In this document: piece after piece, positions 28,401 to 37,518 of the stretch
Layout: each line of letters begins with the position of its first letter
Position numbering within the stretch: the first letter of the stretch is position 1
Assembly: GCA_021846965.1 (NCBI GenBank)
Contig: JAJZWA010000034.1
Location: forward strand, 1-39,952
Reading direction: 5' to 3'
DNA: 39,952 bases
From: Pseudomonadota bacterium
Lineage (GTDB): Bacteria; Pseudomonadota; Gammaproteobacteria; Burkholderiales; Burkholderiaceae_C
The notes under the pieces: model-generated
The model's input: only the letters and a program-made list of their open reading frames with translations
Database searches by the model: none
Told to the model about the DNA's origin: nothing
Made by a program: the position numbers and the translations under genes

Positions 28401-29714
28401 ATGCAAGCGAAGCTCATCGCCGGCGCCACCGCATTGGGGCTGGCTGCCATGCTGCCGGCGCATGCCACGGACCTGGTGATCGCTACCGTCAACAACGGTC
28501 AGATGATCCAGATGCAGAAACTCACCGGGGACTTCGAGAAGGCGAACCCCGGCATCCACGTGAAGTGGGTCACGCTGGAGGAGAACGTGCTGCGTCAGCG
28601 CGTGACCACCGACATCGCGACCAAGGGCGGTCAGTTCGACATCATGACCATCGGCATGTACGAAGTGCCCATCTGGGCCAAGCTGGGCTGGCTCAAGCCC
28701 ATCCAGCCCGATGCCAGCTACGACGAGGCCGATCTGCTGCCCGCCATCCGCCAGGGCCTGTCCTACAAGGGTACGCTGTACGCGGCGCCCTTCTACGGCG
28801 AGAGCTCCATGCTCATGTACCGCAAGGACCTGATGAAGAAGGCCGGCCTGACCATGCCCGCCCATCCCACCTGGAAGGAGGTCGAGGGCTTCGCGGCCAA
28901 GATGAACGACCCCAAGGCCGGCGTGTACGGCATCTGCCTGCGCGGCAAGCCGGGCTGGGGCGAGAACATGGCCCTGCTCAGCACCATGGTCAACACCTTC
29001 GGCGGCCAGTGGTTCAACATGAAGTGGCAACCCCAGCTGCAGACCAAGCCCTGGAAGGATGCGGTCAGCTTCTACGTGAACCTGCTCAACAAGTACGGCC
29101 CGCCGGGGGCGGCCTCCAACGGTTTCAACGCCAACCTGTCGCTGTTCGACCAGGGCAAGTGCGCGATGTGGGTGGATGCCACCGTCGCGGCCGGCTTCGT
29201 CTCCGATCCGAAGCAGAGCAAGGTGGCCTCCGAGGTCGGCTTCGCGCAGGCTCCGGTGGCGGTGACGCCGAAGGGCGCGCACTGGCTGTGGTCCTGGGCG
29301 CTGGCGGTGCCCGCCGACGTGGATGCCAAGCACGAGGCGGCGGCGCAGAAGTTCATCAACTGGGCCACCTCGCGTGCCTACGTGAAACTGGTCGCCGCGC
29401 ATGACGGTTGGGGCCTGGTGCCTTCCGGCACGCGCAAGTCGACCTACGCCAATCCCAAGTTCCAGGCCGCGGCGCCGTGGGCGAAGGACGAGCTGGCGGC
29501 CATCGCCAGCGCCGATCCGGACAGCCCCACCCTGCCCAAGAGCCCCTACGTGGGAATCCAGTTCGCGGCCATTCCTGAGTTCGAGGCCATCGGCACCACC
29601 GTCGGCCAGGACATCAGCGCGGCCCTGACCGGGAACATCAGCGTGGACAAGGCGCTGGCCGAGGGCAATGCGGCCGCGAAGCGTCAGATGCAGATGGGCG
29701 GCTACTACAAGTAA
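28401..29714 (+). CDS. smoE: Polyol ABC transporter substrate-binding protein (SmoE/MtlE-like)
   Basis: The periplasmic binding protein for sorbitol, mannitol or related polyols. The 437-aa product starts at ATG 28401, with GAGGAG 8 nt upstream. A Sec signal peptide MQAKLIAGATALGLAAMLPAHA is followed by TDLVIATVNNGQM, cleaved near residue 22. The mature protein has family features DIMTIGMYEVPIWAKLGWL, YAAPFYGESSMLMYRKDLM and VGIQFAAIPEFEAIGT. It is the first gene of the polyol operon, behind the putative AraC-type promoter, and is followed by a strong hairpin before the permeases. Confidence 0.93.
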   Translation: MQAKLIAGATALGLAAMLPAHATDLVIATVNNGQMIQMQKLTGDFEKANPGIHVKWVTLEENVLRQRVTTDIATKGGQFDIMTIGMYEVPIWAKLGWLKPIQPDASYDEADLLPAIRQGLSYKGTLYAAPFYGESSMLMYRKDLMKKAGLTMPAHPTWKEVEGFAAKMNDPKAGVYGICLRGKPGWGENMALLSTMVNTFGGQWFNMKWQPQLQTKPWKDAVSFYVNLLNKYGPPGAASNGFNANLSLFDQGKCAMWVDATVAAGFVSDPKQSKVASEVGFAQAPVAVTPKGAHWLWSWALAVPADVDAKHEAAAQKFINWATSRAYVKLVAAHDGWGLVPSGTRKSTYANPKFQAAAPWAKDELAAIASADPDSPTLPKSPYVGIQFAAIPEFEAIGTTVGQDISAALTGNISVDKALAEGNAAAKRQMQMGGYYK

Positions 29715-29728
29715 GCACCCCCTGCCCC

Positions 29729-29754
29729 GGGGCGGGCCGTCCGCGGCCCGCCCC
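29729..29754 (+). repeat. GC-rich intercistronic hairpin after smoE
   Basis: A perfect 10-bp stem (29729-29738 with 29745-29754) and a 6-nt loop begin 14 nt after the smoE stop. No T-run follows. Its position, between binding protein and permease, parallels the hairpin at 15172-15199. It fits a role in stabilising smoE mRNA or lowering permease expression. Confidence 0.7.
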
Positions 29755-29794
29755 TACAGGTTTCTCTCGCCACGAACCTCGAACGAGCCCCCCG

Positions 29795-30652
29795 ATGAAA
29801 CGCCTGGTTCCCCGCCTGCTGCTGGCGCCGGCGGTCGTCTCGCTGCTGGCCTGGATGCTGGTTCCGCTGGCGATGACCGTGTACTTCTCGCTGGTGCACT
29901 ACAACCTGCTGATGCCGGGCCGGCATCTGTTCACGGGCCTGGACAACTATCGCTATTTCATGAGCGATCCGGCCTTCCTCACCTCGCTGGCCAACACCCT
30001 GAAATTGCTGGGATCGGTGATCGCCATCACCGTGGTGCTGGGCATCGGGCTGGCGCAGCTGGTGCATGAGCCCTTCCCGGGCCGCCCGGTGGTGCGCCTG
30101 ATGCTGATCGCGCCCTTCTTCGTCATGCCTGCGGCAAGCGCCCTGCTGTGGAAGTACATGATGATGAACCCGATCTACGGCGTGCTGGCGCAGATCAGCC
30201 TGGCCCTGGGCGTCAAGCCCGTGGACTGGCTCACCCAGCTGCCGCTGCTGTCGATCATCATCATCGTGTCCTGGGAATGGCTGCCCTTCGCCTTCCTGAT
30301 CTTCATGACCGCGCTGCAGTCGCTGGACCAGGAACAGATGGAAGCGGCCCGCATGGACGGGGCCAACGCGCTGCAGCGCTTCTGGTACCTGACCCTTCCG
30401 CATCTCAAGCGTTCGATCTCCATGGTGGTGATGATCGAACTGATTTTCCTGATCGGCGTGTTCGCCGAGATCTTCACCACCACGGGCGGCGGACCCGGCA
30501 ACGCCAGCTCCAACCTGGCCTACCTGATCTTCAAGCAGGCGCTGGTCAATTTCGACGTCGGCATGGCATCGGCCGGCGCGCTGCTCGCGGTGGTGCTGGC
30601 CAACGTGGTCGCGCTGTTCGCCATCCGCGCCATCGGAAAGAACCTGGACTGA
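29795..30652 (+). CDS. smoF: Polyol ABC transporter permease (SmoF/MtlF-like)
   Basis: An inner-membrane permease of 285 aa with about six helices. The N-terminal helix is LLLAPAVVSLLAWMLVPLAMTV. The EAA loop lies in QEQMEAARMDGANALQRFWYLTLPHL, followed by the CUT1-typical TTTGGGPGNASSN. It is the first of the permease pair and is separated by 4 nt from the second, so they are translated together. Family and operon context point to mannitol/sorbitol/arabinitol import. Confidence 0.93.
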   Translation: MKRLVPRLLLAPAVVSLLAWMLVPLAMTVYFSLVHYNLLMPGRHLFTGLDNYRYFMSDPAFLTSLANTLKLLGSVIAITVVLGIGLAQLVHEPFPGRPVVRLMLIAPFFVMPAASALLWKYMMMNPIYGVLAQISLALGVKPVDWLTQLPLLSIIIIVSWEWLPFAFLIFMTALQSLDQEQMEAARMDGANALQRFWYLTLPHLKRSISMVVMIELIFLIGVFAEIFTTTGGGPGNASSNLAYLIFKQALVNFDVGMASAGALLAVVLANVVALFAIRAIGKNLD

Positions 30653-30656
30653 CACC

Positions 30657-31478
30657 ATGGCTCAGCGATTCCTGCCTACTGCCTTGCGCACCCTCGTGGC
30701 CTGGGTGCTCGGACTGCTCGTGGCCTTTCCGCTGCTCTGGATGGCCATGACCGCCTTCAAGACCGAGATGCAGGCCATCTCGATCCCGCCGCAGATCCTG
30801 TTCAAGCCCACGCTGCACGCCTTCGCCTCGGTGCAGGCGCAGAGCGATTACCTGCACTATGCGCGCAACTCGGCGATCACCGCGGGCCTGTCCACCCTGC
30901 TGGGCCTGCTCATCGCGGCGCCGGCCTCCTACTCGATGGCCTTTTTCCGCACCCGGCGCACCCGCGACCTGCTGATGTGGATGCTGTCGACCAAGATGAT
31001 GCCCGCGGTGGGCGCGCTGGTGCCGGTGTACCTGATCGCGCGCTGGGCGCACGCGCTGGATTCCCTCACCGCGCTGACCCTGCTGTTCATGCTGATGAAC
31101 CTGCCCATCATGGTCTGGCTGCTGTACTCCAGCTTCAAGGAGATCCCCAACGAGATCCTCGAGGCGGTGCGCATGGACGGGGGCGGCACCTGGCATGAGC
31201 TGCGCTACGTGGTGCTTCCGCTGAGCGTCAGCGGCATCTCGTCGACCGGGCTGCTGGCCCTGGTGCTGAGCTGGAACGAATCCTTCTGGTCCATCAACCT
31301 GGCCTCCGCGCATGCCGGAACCCTGGCCACGATGATCGCCTCCTTTTCCAGCCCCGAGGGTCTGTTCTGGGCCAAGCTGTCGGCCGCCTCGCTGCTGGCG
31401 GTGGCGCCGATCATCGTGCTGGGGTGGATGAGCCAGAAACAACTGGTGTCGGGTCTGACCTTCGGCGCCGTGAAATGA
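30657..31478 (+). CDS. smoG: Polyol ABC transporter permease (SmoG/MtlG-like)
   Basis: The second permease, 273 aa, about six helices (first: TLVAWVLGLLVAFPLLWMAM). The EAA loop is NEILEAVRMDGGGTWHELRYVVLP. The stretch LMWMLSTKMMPAVGALVPVYLIARW, here split over two helices, is typical of the MtlG/SmoG branch. It follows smoF by 4 nt and is followed, after a 71-nt gap with a hairpin, by the ATPase gene. Confidence 0.93.
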   Translation: MAQRFLPTALRTLVAWVLGLLVAFPLLWMAMTAFKTEMQAISIPPQILFKPTLHAFASVQAQSDYLHYARNSAITAGLSTLLGLLIAAPASYSMAFFRTRRTRDLLMWMLSTKMMPAVGALVPVYLIARWAHALDSLTALTLLFMLMNLPIMVWLLYSSFKEIPNEILEAVRMDGGGTWHELRYVVLPLSVSGISSTGLLALVLSWNESFWSINLASAHAGTLATMIASFSSPEGLFWAKLSAASLLAVAPIIVLGWMSQKQLVSGLTFGAVK

Positions 31479-31485
31479 ACCTTTC

Positions 31486-31509
31486 CGCGGCCCCGCCGAC
31501 GGGGCCGCG
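31486..31509 (+). repeat. GC-rich hairpin between smoG and smoK
   Basis: A perfect 10-bp stem (31486-31495 with 31500-31509) and a 4-nt CCGA loop lie 7 nt after the smoG stop. A second repeat, CCCGGG around GCGAG, follows. No T-run follows, so it is probably an mRNA processing or stability element within the operon. Confidence 0.6.
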
Positions 31510-31549
31510 AGAACCCGGGGCGAGCCCGGGAACGTCTGGAGACGCGAGC

Positions 31550-32581
31550 ATGTCCTATCTGCGACTCGAACAAATCCGCAAGCAATTCGGCAGCCTGGAA
31601 GCCATCAAGGGCATCGACCTGAGCATCGAGAAGGGCGAATTCGTGGTGTTCGTCGGCCCCTCGGGCTGCGGCAAGACCACGCTGCTGCGCCTGATCGCCG
31701 GACTGGAGGAAATCGACCAGGGGGTGCTCAGCCTCGAAGGCCGCGACATCACCCATGTGCCCGCGGCCCGGCGCGACCTGGCCATGGTGTTCCAGTCCTA
31801 CGCCCTGTACCCGCACATGAGCGTGTACGACAACATGTCCTTCGCGCTGCGCCTGGCCGGGGTCGACGCCGCCACCATCCGCGACAAGGTACAGGCCGCC
31901 GCGCGCAAGCTGAACCTGGAACCCTACCTGGAGCGCAGGCCCCGGGAGCTCTCCGGCGGCCAGCGCCAGCGCGTGGCCATCGGTCGCGCCATCGTGCGCG
32001 CCCCCAAGGTGTTCCTGTTCGACGAACCCCTGTCCAACCTGGACGCCGCGCTGCGCGGCCAGACCCGGGTGGAGATCGCTCGCCTGCACCGCGAGCTGGG
32101 CGCCACCACCATCTACGTCACCCACGACCAGGTCGAGGCGATGACCCTGGCCGATCGCGTCGTCGTGCTGCGCGACGGCCGCCTGGAGCAAAGCGGCTCG
32201 CCGCTGGAGCTGTACGACCGCCCCGCCAACCGCTTCGTCGCGCAATTCCTCGGCACGCCGGGCATGAACGTCGTCCCCCTGGCGGATTTCGCCGGCGGGC
32301 TGGACTCGCGCTTCGAGCGCGCTCCGTCCGACGCGCTGCTGGGCGTGCGCCCGGAATGCGTGCAGGTCGGCGCCGCCGACGGCCTGCGCGCCAGGGTCGA
32401 ATTGCTGGAATCCCTGGGAGCCGACACCCTGATCTACCTGAACGCCCAGGGCACCCAGCTCGTGGCCCGGCAGGCCGAGCGCAGTTCGCTGCGCCCCGGC
32501 CAGGAGGTCGGGCTGCGCTTCAGCGGCCCCGGGCTGCATTGTTTCGACCGCGACGGCAAGACCCTGGCCGGCGCACTCTGA
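31550..32581 (+). CDS. smoK: Polyol ABC transporter ATP-binding protein (SmoK/MtlK-like)
   Basis: The ATPase of the polyol importer, 343 aa. Walker A GPSGCGKTT (36-44), Q-loop [12 protein letters not shown], signature [14 protein letters not shown], Walker B VFLFDEP, switch His in VTHDQVEAM, then a C-terminal TOBE domain (about 235-343). Start at ATG 31550 with GGAG 8 nt upstream. The frame is open further upstream but that part overlaps smoG and the hairpin. It is distinct from the ATPase at 12225-13340, so each importer has its own. Confidence 0.94.
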   Translation: MSYLRLEQIRKQFGSLEAIKGIDLSIEKGEFVVFVGPSGCGKTTLLRLIAGLEEIDQGVLSLEGRDITHVPAARRDLAMVFQSYALYPHMSVYDNMSFALRLAGVDAATIRDKVQAAARKLNLEPYLERRPRELSGGQRQRVAIGRAIVRAPKVFLFDEPLSNLDAALRGQTRVEIARLHRELGATTIYVTHDQVEAMTLADRVVVLRDGRLEQSGSPLELYDRPANRFVAQFLGTPGMNVVPLADFAGGLDSRFERAPSDALLGVRPECVQVGAADGLRARVELLESLGADTLIYLNAQGTQLVARQAERSSLRPGQEVGLRFSGPGLHCFDRDGKTLAGAL

Positions 32582-32597
32582 GCGCCGAAAGACCCCC

Positions 32598-34022
32598 ATG
32601 ACCGATACCAAGCCCGCCTCCTGGGCCCCCTCCCCCGGGACCCACCTGATCCTCCACCTCGGACTCGGAGCCTTCCACCGCGCGCACCAGGCGGTGTACC
32701 TGCAGCGCCTGCGCGACGCGGGGGACACGAACTGGGTGCTCGCCGGAGGCAACCTCCGCCCCGACGGCGAGGAGCTCATGCGCGCGCTGGGCGCGCAGCA
32801 CGGCGCCTACACGCTGGAGACCGTCACCCCCTCGGGCGAGCATGCCTACCAGCGCATCGAATCCATCGGACACGTGGTGCCGTGGACCGAATCCCTGGAG
32901 GAACTGGTCGCCCTCGGCGCCGCGCCGCACACGGCGATCGTCTCCTTCACCGTGACCGAGGCCGGGTATTACCTGGACCAGCATGGCCGGCTGGACACGG
33001 CGAACCCCGAGCTGCGCGCGGATCTGGAGGGCCGCAGCCGTCGCACCATCTACGGCGCCGTGGCCGCCATCTGCGAGCGCCGCATGCGCGTCGGCTCGGG
33101 CCCGCTGACCCTGCTGAACTGCGACAACCTGCGCCACAACGGCGATCGCTTCCGCGCCGGCCTGCTGGATTTCGTGCAGCACAGGGGCGACGCCAGGCTG
33201 GCGGACTGGCTGCAGACGCACACGCGCTGCCCGAACGCGATGGTCGACCGCATCACGCCTCGCCCCGGCCCGGGGCTGCCGCAGCGCGTACTCGCCGCCA
33301 CCGGCCGCGAGGACGCCGCGCCGGTGATGGCGGAGTCCTTCCTGCAGTGGGTGATCGAGGACCGTTTCGCGGCCGCGCGCCCGCCCCTGGAGCGGGTGGG
33401 GGTGCAATTCGTCGACTCCGTGCAGCCCTACGAGGAAGCCAAGATCCGCGTGCTCAACGCCAGCCACAGCTGCATCGCCTGGGCGGGCTCGCTGCTGGGC
33501 TACCAGACCATCGACCAGGGCACCGCCAACGCCTCCATCCGCGCCATGGCGCATGCCTACGTCACCGATTGCGTGATCCCCTGCCTGCGCCACCAGCACG
33601 ACCCCTACCCGGTCGATCTGGCCGCCTACCGGGACACCATCCTGGAGCGCTTCGGCAATGCCTTCCTGCGCGACACCAACCGCCGCGTCGCCATGGACGG
33701 CTACTCCAAGATCCCCGGCTTCATCGCGCCCACCGTGCGCGAGTGCCTGGAACATGGCATCGACCCCCGTCCCGCGATGGTGCTGCCGGCGCTGTTCTTC
33801 GAGTTCCTGCGCGAATGGGCCGCGGGAACGCTGCGAGACCCTTACGACGACCAGGCCATGGATGCCGCCCGCGTGCGCGCCCTGCTGGCCGGCGCCGACG
33901 CGCCGCGCGCCTTCACCGCCGAGGTGCCCCTGTGGGGCAGCGCTGCCGGCGATCCACGCCTGCACCAGGCTTTCGAGCAGGCCCTGCAACAAGTCCGCGC
34001 ATGGCGCGCCACCCAATCGTAG
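32598..34022 (+). CDS. dalD: D-arabinitol 4-dehydrogenase / mannitol dehydrogenase family
   Basis: This 474-aa long-chain polyol dehydrogenase (PSLDR family) most resembles D-arabinitol 4-dehydrogenases, which make D-xylulose: HLGLGAFHRAHQAVYLQRL, VSFTVTEAGYYLD, LNCDNLRHNG, MVDRITPRPGPGL. The catalytic set Lys282-Asn287-His290 is in AKIRVLNASHSCIAW. Relatives such as Pseudomonas MtlD oxidise D-arabinitol, mannitol and sorbitol, so mannitol to fructose is also possible. The xylulokinase gene in the same operon favours D-arabinitol as one true substrate. It begins 16 nt after smoK and ends 14 nt before the sorbitol dehydrogenase gene. Confidence 0.88.
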   Translation: MTDTKPASWAPSPGTHLILHLGLGAFHRAHQAVYLQRLRDAGDTNWVLAGGNLRPDGEELMRALGAQHGAYTLETVTPSGEHAYQRIESIGHVVPWTESLEELVALGAAPHTAIVSFTVTEAGYYLDQHGRLDTANPELRADLEGRSRRTIYGAVAAICERRMRVGSGPLTLLNCDNLRHNGDRFRAGLLDFVQHRGDARLADWLQTHTRCPNAMVDRITPRPGPGLPQRVLAATGREDAAPVMAESFLQWVIEDRFAAARPPLERVGVQFVDSVQPYEEAKIRVLNASHSCIAWAGSLLGYQTIDQGTANASIRAMAHAYVTDCVIPCLRHQHDPYPVDLAAYRDTILERFGNAFLRDTNRRVAMDGYSKIPGFIAPTVRECLEHGIDPRPAMVLPALFFEFLREWAAGTLRDPYDDQAMDAARVRALLAGADAPRAFTAEVPLWGSAAGDPRLHQAFEQALQQVRAWRATQS

Positions 34023-34036
34023 AAGGTCGCACCCTG

Positions 34037-34885
34037 ATGTCCCAAGCTCACGCCACCGCCACCTCCACCTCCACCGCCAGCGCTCCCACGCCCGTGCCGG
34101 CCCACTACGCGCGGCTGCACCAGCGCCACGCCCTGCTCACCGGGGCCGGTGGCGGCATCGGCCTGGCGGTGGCGCGCGCCTATCTCGAGCAGGGCGCCCG
34201 CTGCACCGTGGTCGACCTCGCCCCACGCGCCCCGGAGCCCGTGCAGGCCCTGCTGGATGCCGGCCTTCCGCTGCGATACCGCGCGGCCGACGTGCGCGAC
34301 CCGGGCGCCATCGCGGCGCTGGTCGAGCAGGCCGAGGCCGAGCTGGGTCCGCTGGACGTGCTGTTCAACAACGCGGCGATTTTCGACATGGGGCCGCTGC
34401 TGGAGTCGGACGAGGCCATGTACCAACGCCTGTTCGACGTCAACGTCAAGGGCATGTTCTTCACCATGCAGGCCGTGCTGCGCGCGATGTGCCGTGCCGG
34501 GCGCCCGGGCGCGGTGATCAACATGGCCTCGCAGGCCGGGCGCCGCGGCGAGGCGCTGGTGGCGCACTATTGCGCCACCAAGGCCGCGGTGATCAGCTAC
34601 ACCCAGTCCGCCGCGCTGGCCATGGCCCCGCATGGCATCAGGGTCAATGCCATTTCCCCCGGTGTGGTCGACACGCCGATGTGGGATCATGTCGATGCGC
34701 TGTTCGCGCGCTACGAGCACCTGCAGCCCGGGGAGAAGAAAATCGCCGTGGGACGTGCGGTGCCCCTCGGGCGCATGGGCCGCCCGGACGACCTGTGCGG
34801 GGCCGCGGTGTTCCTGGCCAGCGACGAATCCCGCTACGTCACCGCGCAGACCCTGAACGTGGACGGCGGCAACGTGATGAGCTGA
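34037..34885 (+). CDS. smoS: Sorbitol (D-glucitol) dehydrogenase, SDR family
   Basis: It oxidises D-sorbitol to D-fructose with NAD+, and related SmoS enzymes also take galactitol or L-iditol. The 282-aa short-chain dehydrogenase has LLTGAGGGIGLAVA (cofactor), NNAAIFDMGPLL and catalytic Ser165-Tyr178-Lys182 in NMASQAGRRGEAL and HYCATKAAV. The C-terminal part, GVVDTPMWDHVDALFARYE and AQTLNVDGGNVMS, closely follows Rhodobacter SmoS. The first about 25 residues are an extra Thr/Ala/Ser-rich tail not usual for SDRs. The next Met is too deep to be the start. It lies between dalD and the AraC gene. Confidence 0.9.
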   Translation: MSQAHATATSTSTASAPTPVPAHYARLHQRHALLTGAGGGIGLAVARAYLEQGARCTVVDLAPRAPEPVQALLDAGLPLRYRAADVRDPGAIAALVEQAEAELGPLDVLFNNAAIFDMGPLLESDEAMYQRLFDVNVKGMFFTMQAVLRAMCRAGRPGAVINMASQAGRRGEALVAHYCATKAAVISYTQSAALAMAPHGIRVNAISPGVVDTPMWDHVDALFARYEHLQPGEKKIAVGRAVPLGRMGRPDDLCGAAVFLASDESRYVTAQTLNVDGGNVMS

Positions 34886-34924
34886 GGGGCCCGCAGGGGC
34901 CAGAGACGATCCGCGAGAGCCGCG

Positions 34925-35839
34925 ATGGATGCATTCCGGCACAAACCCGAACTCGAGCACGACGGTGCGCGCAGCGCCAGCCTGGGCTACGAGGAGCCCG
35001 GCTCCTACGGCTGCGTGCGCTATCTGGAGCATGGCTACCCCAACCCGCTGGTGCGTTGGCATTACCACGAGGAATACGAGCTGCACCTGATCCTCGGCAG
35101 CAGCGGGCGGGTGTTCGTGGGCGACTACATCGGCCAGTTCGAGCCGGGTCACCTGGTGCTGACCGGCCCGAGGCTTCCCCACAACTGGATCTCCCTCGAC
35201 ACCCCGCCCGGCGGCCTGCCCGAGCGCGACATCCTGCTGCAGTTCCCAGACGCCCCGATGCGCAAGGCCGCCGAGGCCCTGCCCGAGTTCGCCGAGGTGC
35301 TGCACCTGCTCGAACGCGCGCGCCACGGCATCGAGTTCTTCGGCATCAGCGAGCAGGCCGAGCAGGCCATCCGCAAGGTGCATGCCACGCGGGGCATCGA
35401 GCGATTCGCCGTGTTCGTCGAGCTCCTGCGCCTGCTGACCCAGTGCACCGACTACCGGCTGCTGTCGTCGGTGCAATTGCAGAGCCTGGACGACGTCAAG
35501 GCGCAGGCAAGGATCGCCCGCATCATCGACTACCTGACCGAGCACAGCGCGGCCAACCTGTCCATGGCGCGAATCGCCCGCCTCGAGGGCATGTCGGAGA
35601 GCGCGTTCTCGCGCTTCTTCCAGCGCGCCACCGGCAACACGTTCACCGATTTCGTCAACCGCCTGCGCGTGCACAAGGCCTGCCAGCTGCTCATGGAGAC
35701 CGACGCCTACGTCGCCAATGTGTGCTTCGACGTGGGCTTCAACAACGTCGCCCATTTCAACCGCCAGTTCCTGCGCATCAAGGGCGTCACGCCCAGCCAG
35801 TTCCGCCAGCAGGCCAGCGCCTGCTTCGCGCGGCGCTGA
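34925..35839 (+). CDS. AraC-family transcriptional regulator (MtlR-like)
   Basis: This 304-aa regulator has an N-terminal cupin sensing domain (about 20-180; RWHYHEEYELHLILGSSGRVFVGDYIGQFEPG) and a C-terminal double helix-turn-helix (about 200-300; LSMARIARLEGMSESAFSRFFQRATG, then VANVCFDVGFNNVAHFNRQFLRIKGVTPSQFR). It resembles the Pseudomonas mannitol activator MtlR. It lies within the polyol operon it most likely activates, so a positive feedback loop is expected. The 21-bp-spaced direct repeats at 28282-28308 are its candidate site. It starts 39 nt after smoS. Confidence 0.92.
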   Translation: MDAFRHKPELEHDGARSASLGYEEPGSYGCVRYLEHGYPNPLVRWHYHEEYELHLILGSSGRVFVGDYIGQFEPGHLVLTGPRLPHNWISLDTPPGGLPERDILLQFPDAPMRKAAEALPEFAEVLHLLERARHGIEFFGISEQAEQAIRKVHATRGIERFAVFVELLRLLTQCTDYRLLSSVQLQSLDDVKAQARIARIIDYLTEHSAANLSMARIARLEGMSESAFSRFFQRATGNTFTDFVNRLRVHKACQLLMETDAYVANVCFDVGFNNVAHFNRQFLRIKGVTPSQFRQQASACFARR

Positions 35840-35918
35840 GGCGCCGGAACCCGCGCCTGCGCCCGCGGCGCAGGCCCTGCCCCGCGCGACGTCGCGCTCC
35901 TCCCCCCGCCTCCTTTCC

Positions 35919-37406
35919 ATGCACAGCCCGCAAGCATCCGGCGCCGGCCCCGACCTGTACCTGGGCATCGACCTCGGCACCTCCGAACTCAAGACCCTGC
36001 TGATCGACGAGCAGGGGCACGTGGTGCGCAGCGCATCGGCGCCGCTGTCCCTTCAGCAGGCCCGGCCCGGCTGGTCGGAGCAGGACCCCCGCGCCTGGTG
36101 GCAAGCCTGCCTGGACTGCCTGGACCGCCTGTGCGCCGAGGGATTCGGGGCCCGCGTGCGATCCATCGGCTTGTCGGGGCAGATGCATGGCGCCGTGCTG
36201 CTCGATTCCGCGCGCGAGCTGATCCGTCCGGCCATGCTGTGGAACGACACCCGCAGCGAGGAGCAGTGCGAGCAGTTGCTCAGCAAGCTGGACGACTTCG
36301 AGCGCCTGGCCGGCAACCTGGCCATGCCCGGCTTCACGGCACCCAAGCTGCTCTGGCTGCGCCAGCACGCTGCGCGCGACTTCGATCGCGTGGACCTGGT
36401 GCTGCTGCCCAAGGACTATCTGCGCCTGATGCTGAGCGGCGAAGCCGCCACCGACGCCAGCGACGCCTCGGGCACGCTCTGGCTGGACATCGGGCGGCGC
36501 GACTGGTCGCCAGCCCTGGTGTCGGCCGGGGAGATGCGACTCGAACAGTTGCCTCCGGTGCTGGAAGCCAGTGCCGCCGCCGGCAGCCTGCGCCGTGAAC
36601 TGGCCGAGCGCTGGGCCATGCCCGCGGGGGTCGTGATCGCGGCCGGCGCCGGCGACAACGCCGCGGCGGCCGTCGGCACCGGCGCCACGGCCCCCGGGCA
36701 GGGTTTCGTGTCCCTGGGCACTTCGGGCGTGGTGTTCGTGGCCACCGATCGCTACGAGCCCGACCCGGCCAGCGCACTGCACAGCTTCTGCCACGCGCTG
36801 CCGCGGACCTGGCACCAGATGTCGGTGATGCTGTCCGCGGCCGAATGCCTGCGCTGGGTCACGCGCCTGAGCGGTCAGCCCGACGAGGCGCATGCGCTGG
36901 CGGGCGCGGCGCGCCTGGACGCGGCGCAGCGCGCGGGCGCGCCGCTGTTCCTGCCCTACCTGGGGGGCGAGCGCACGCCGCACAACGACGCGCGCGCCAG
37001 GGCCCTGTTCCACGGCCTGGGCCATGAGCACGACGCCGCGGCACTGGCCTGGTCGGTGATCGAGGGCGTGAGCTTCGGGCTGCGCGACGGACTGATGTGC
37101 ATGCCCGCGACCCTGCGCGCACGCGTGGACGTGCTGGACCTGGTGGGCGGCGGCGCTCGCAGCGCGCTGTGGGCTCAGCTGCTCGCCGACGTGCTGGAGA
37201 TTCCCCTGCGCGTGCGCGCCGATGCCGCCGGCGGCGCCGCCGTGGGGGCCGCGCGCCTGGGAGCCCTGGCGGCGGGTCTGCCGCGCGACCAGGTGCTGCG
37301 AAACCCGACGGGCACCGAACGGATGTTCGAGCCCGACCCGGGCCGCGCCCAGCTGCTGCGCGAACGCCACGCGCGCTTTCGCGCCCTCTACGCGGCCTGC
37401 CGCTGA
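35919..37406 (+). CDS. xylB: Xylulokinase
   Basis: It phosphorylates D-xylulose to xylulose 5-phosphate for the pentose phosphate pathway. The 495-aa FGGY kinase has LGIDLGTSELKTLLID (phosphate 1), IGLSGQMHGAVLLD, LLPKDYLRLMLSGEAATDASDASGT split around residues 165-190, catalytic Asp246 in GAGDNAAAAVGTG, PYLGGERTPHNDA and LVGGGARSALWAQLLADVL. Start MHSPQASGAG at 35919, 79 nt after the AraC gene. It is the last gene of the operon and takes D-xylulose made by the arabinitol dehydrogenase. Confidence 0.95.
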   Translation: MHSPQASGAGPDLYLGIDLGTSELKTLLIDEQGHVVRSASAPLSLQQARPGWSEQDPRAWWQACLDCLDRLCAEGFGARVRSIGLSGQMHGAVLLDSARELIRPAMLWNDTRSEEQCEQLLSKLDDFERLAGNLAMPGFTAPKLLWLRQHAARDFDRVDLVLLPKDYLRLMLSGEAATDASDASGTLWLDIGRRDWSPALVSAGEMRLEQLPPVLEASAAAGSLRRELAERWAMPAGVVIAAGAGDNAAAAVGTGATAPGQGFVSLGTSGVVFVATDRYEPDPASALHSFCHALPRTWHQMSVMLSAAECLRWVTRLSGQPDEAHALAGAARLDAAQRAGAPLFLPYLGGERTPHNDARARALFHGLGHEHDAAALAWSVIEGVSFGLRDGLMCMPATLRARVDVLDLVGGGARSALWAQLLADVLEIPLRVRADAAGGAAVGAARLGALAAGLPRDQVLRNPTGTERMFEPDPGRAQLLRERHARFRALYAACR

Positions 37407-37470
37407 GCCAGCGCCATCGCGCTGCGCAACCGCCCTGCCCCTGGGCCTCGCGAGGCCAGGCAGGACACCA

Positions 37471-37497
37471 GGAAAAAGGCCGCCTCGAAAGGCGGCC
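37471..37497 (-). terminator. Rho-independent terminator of the SHOCT gene
   Basis: On the minus strand, a perfect 8-bp stem (GGCCGCCT/AGGCGGCC, 37478-37497) with a 4-nt loop is followed by TTTTT (37473-37477). It lies 21 nt beyond the stop of the SHOCT-domain gene. The stem may also slow plus-strand transcripts from xylB, but no T-run follows on that side. Confidence 0.88.
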
Positions 37498-37518
37498 CCT
37501 GGTCGCAGGCGAAGGCGA

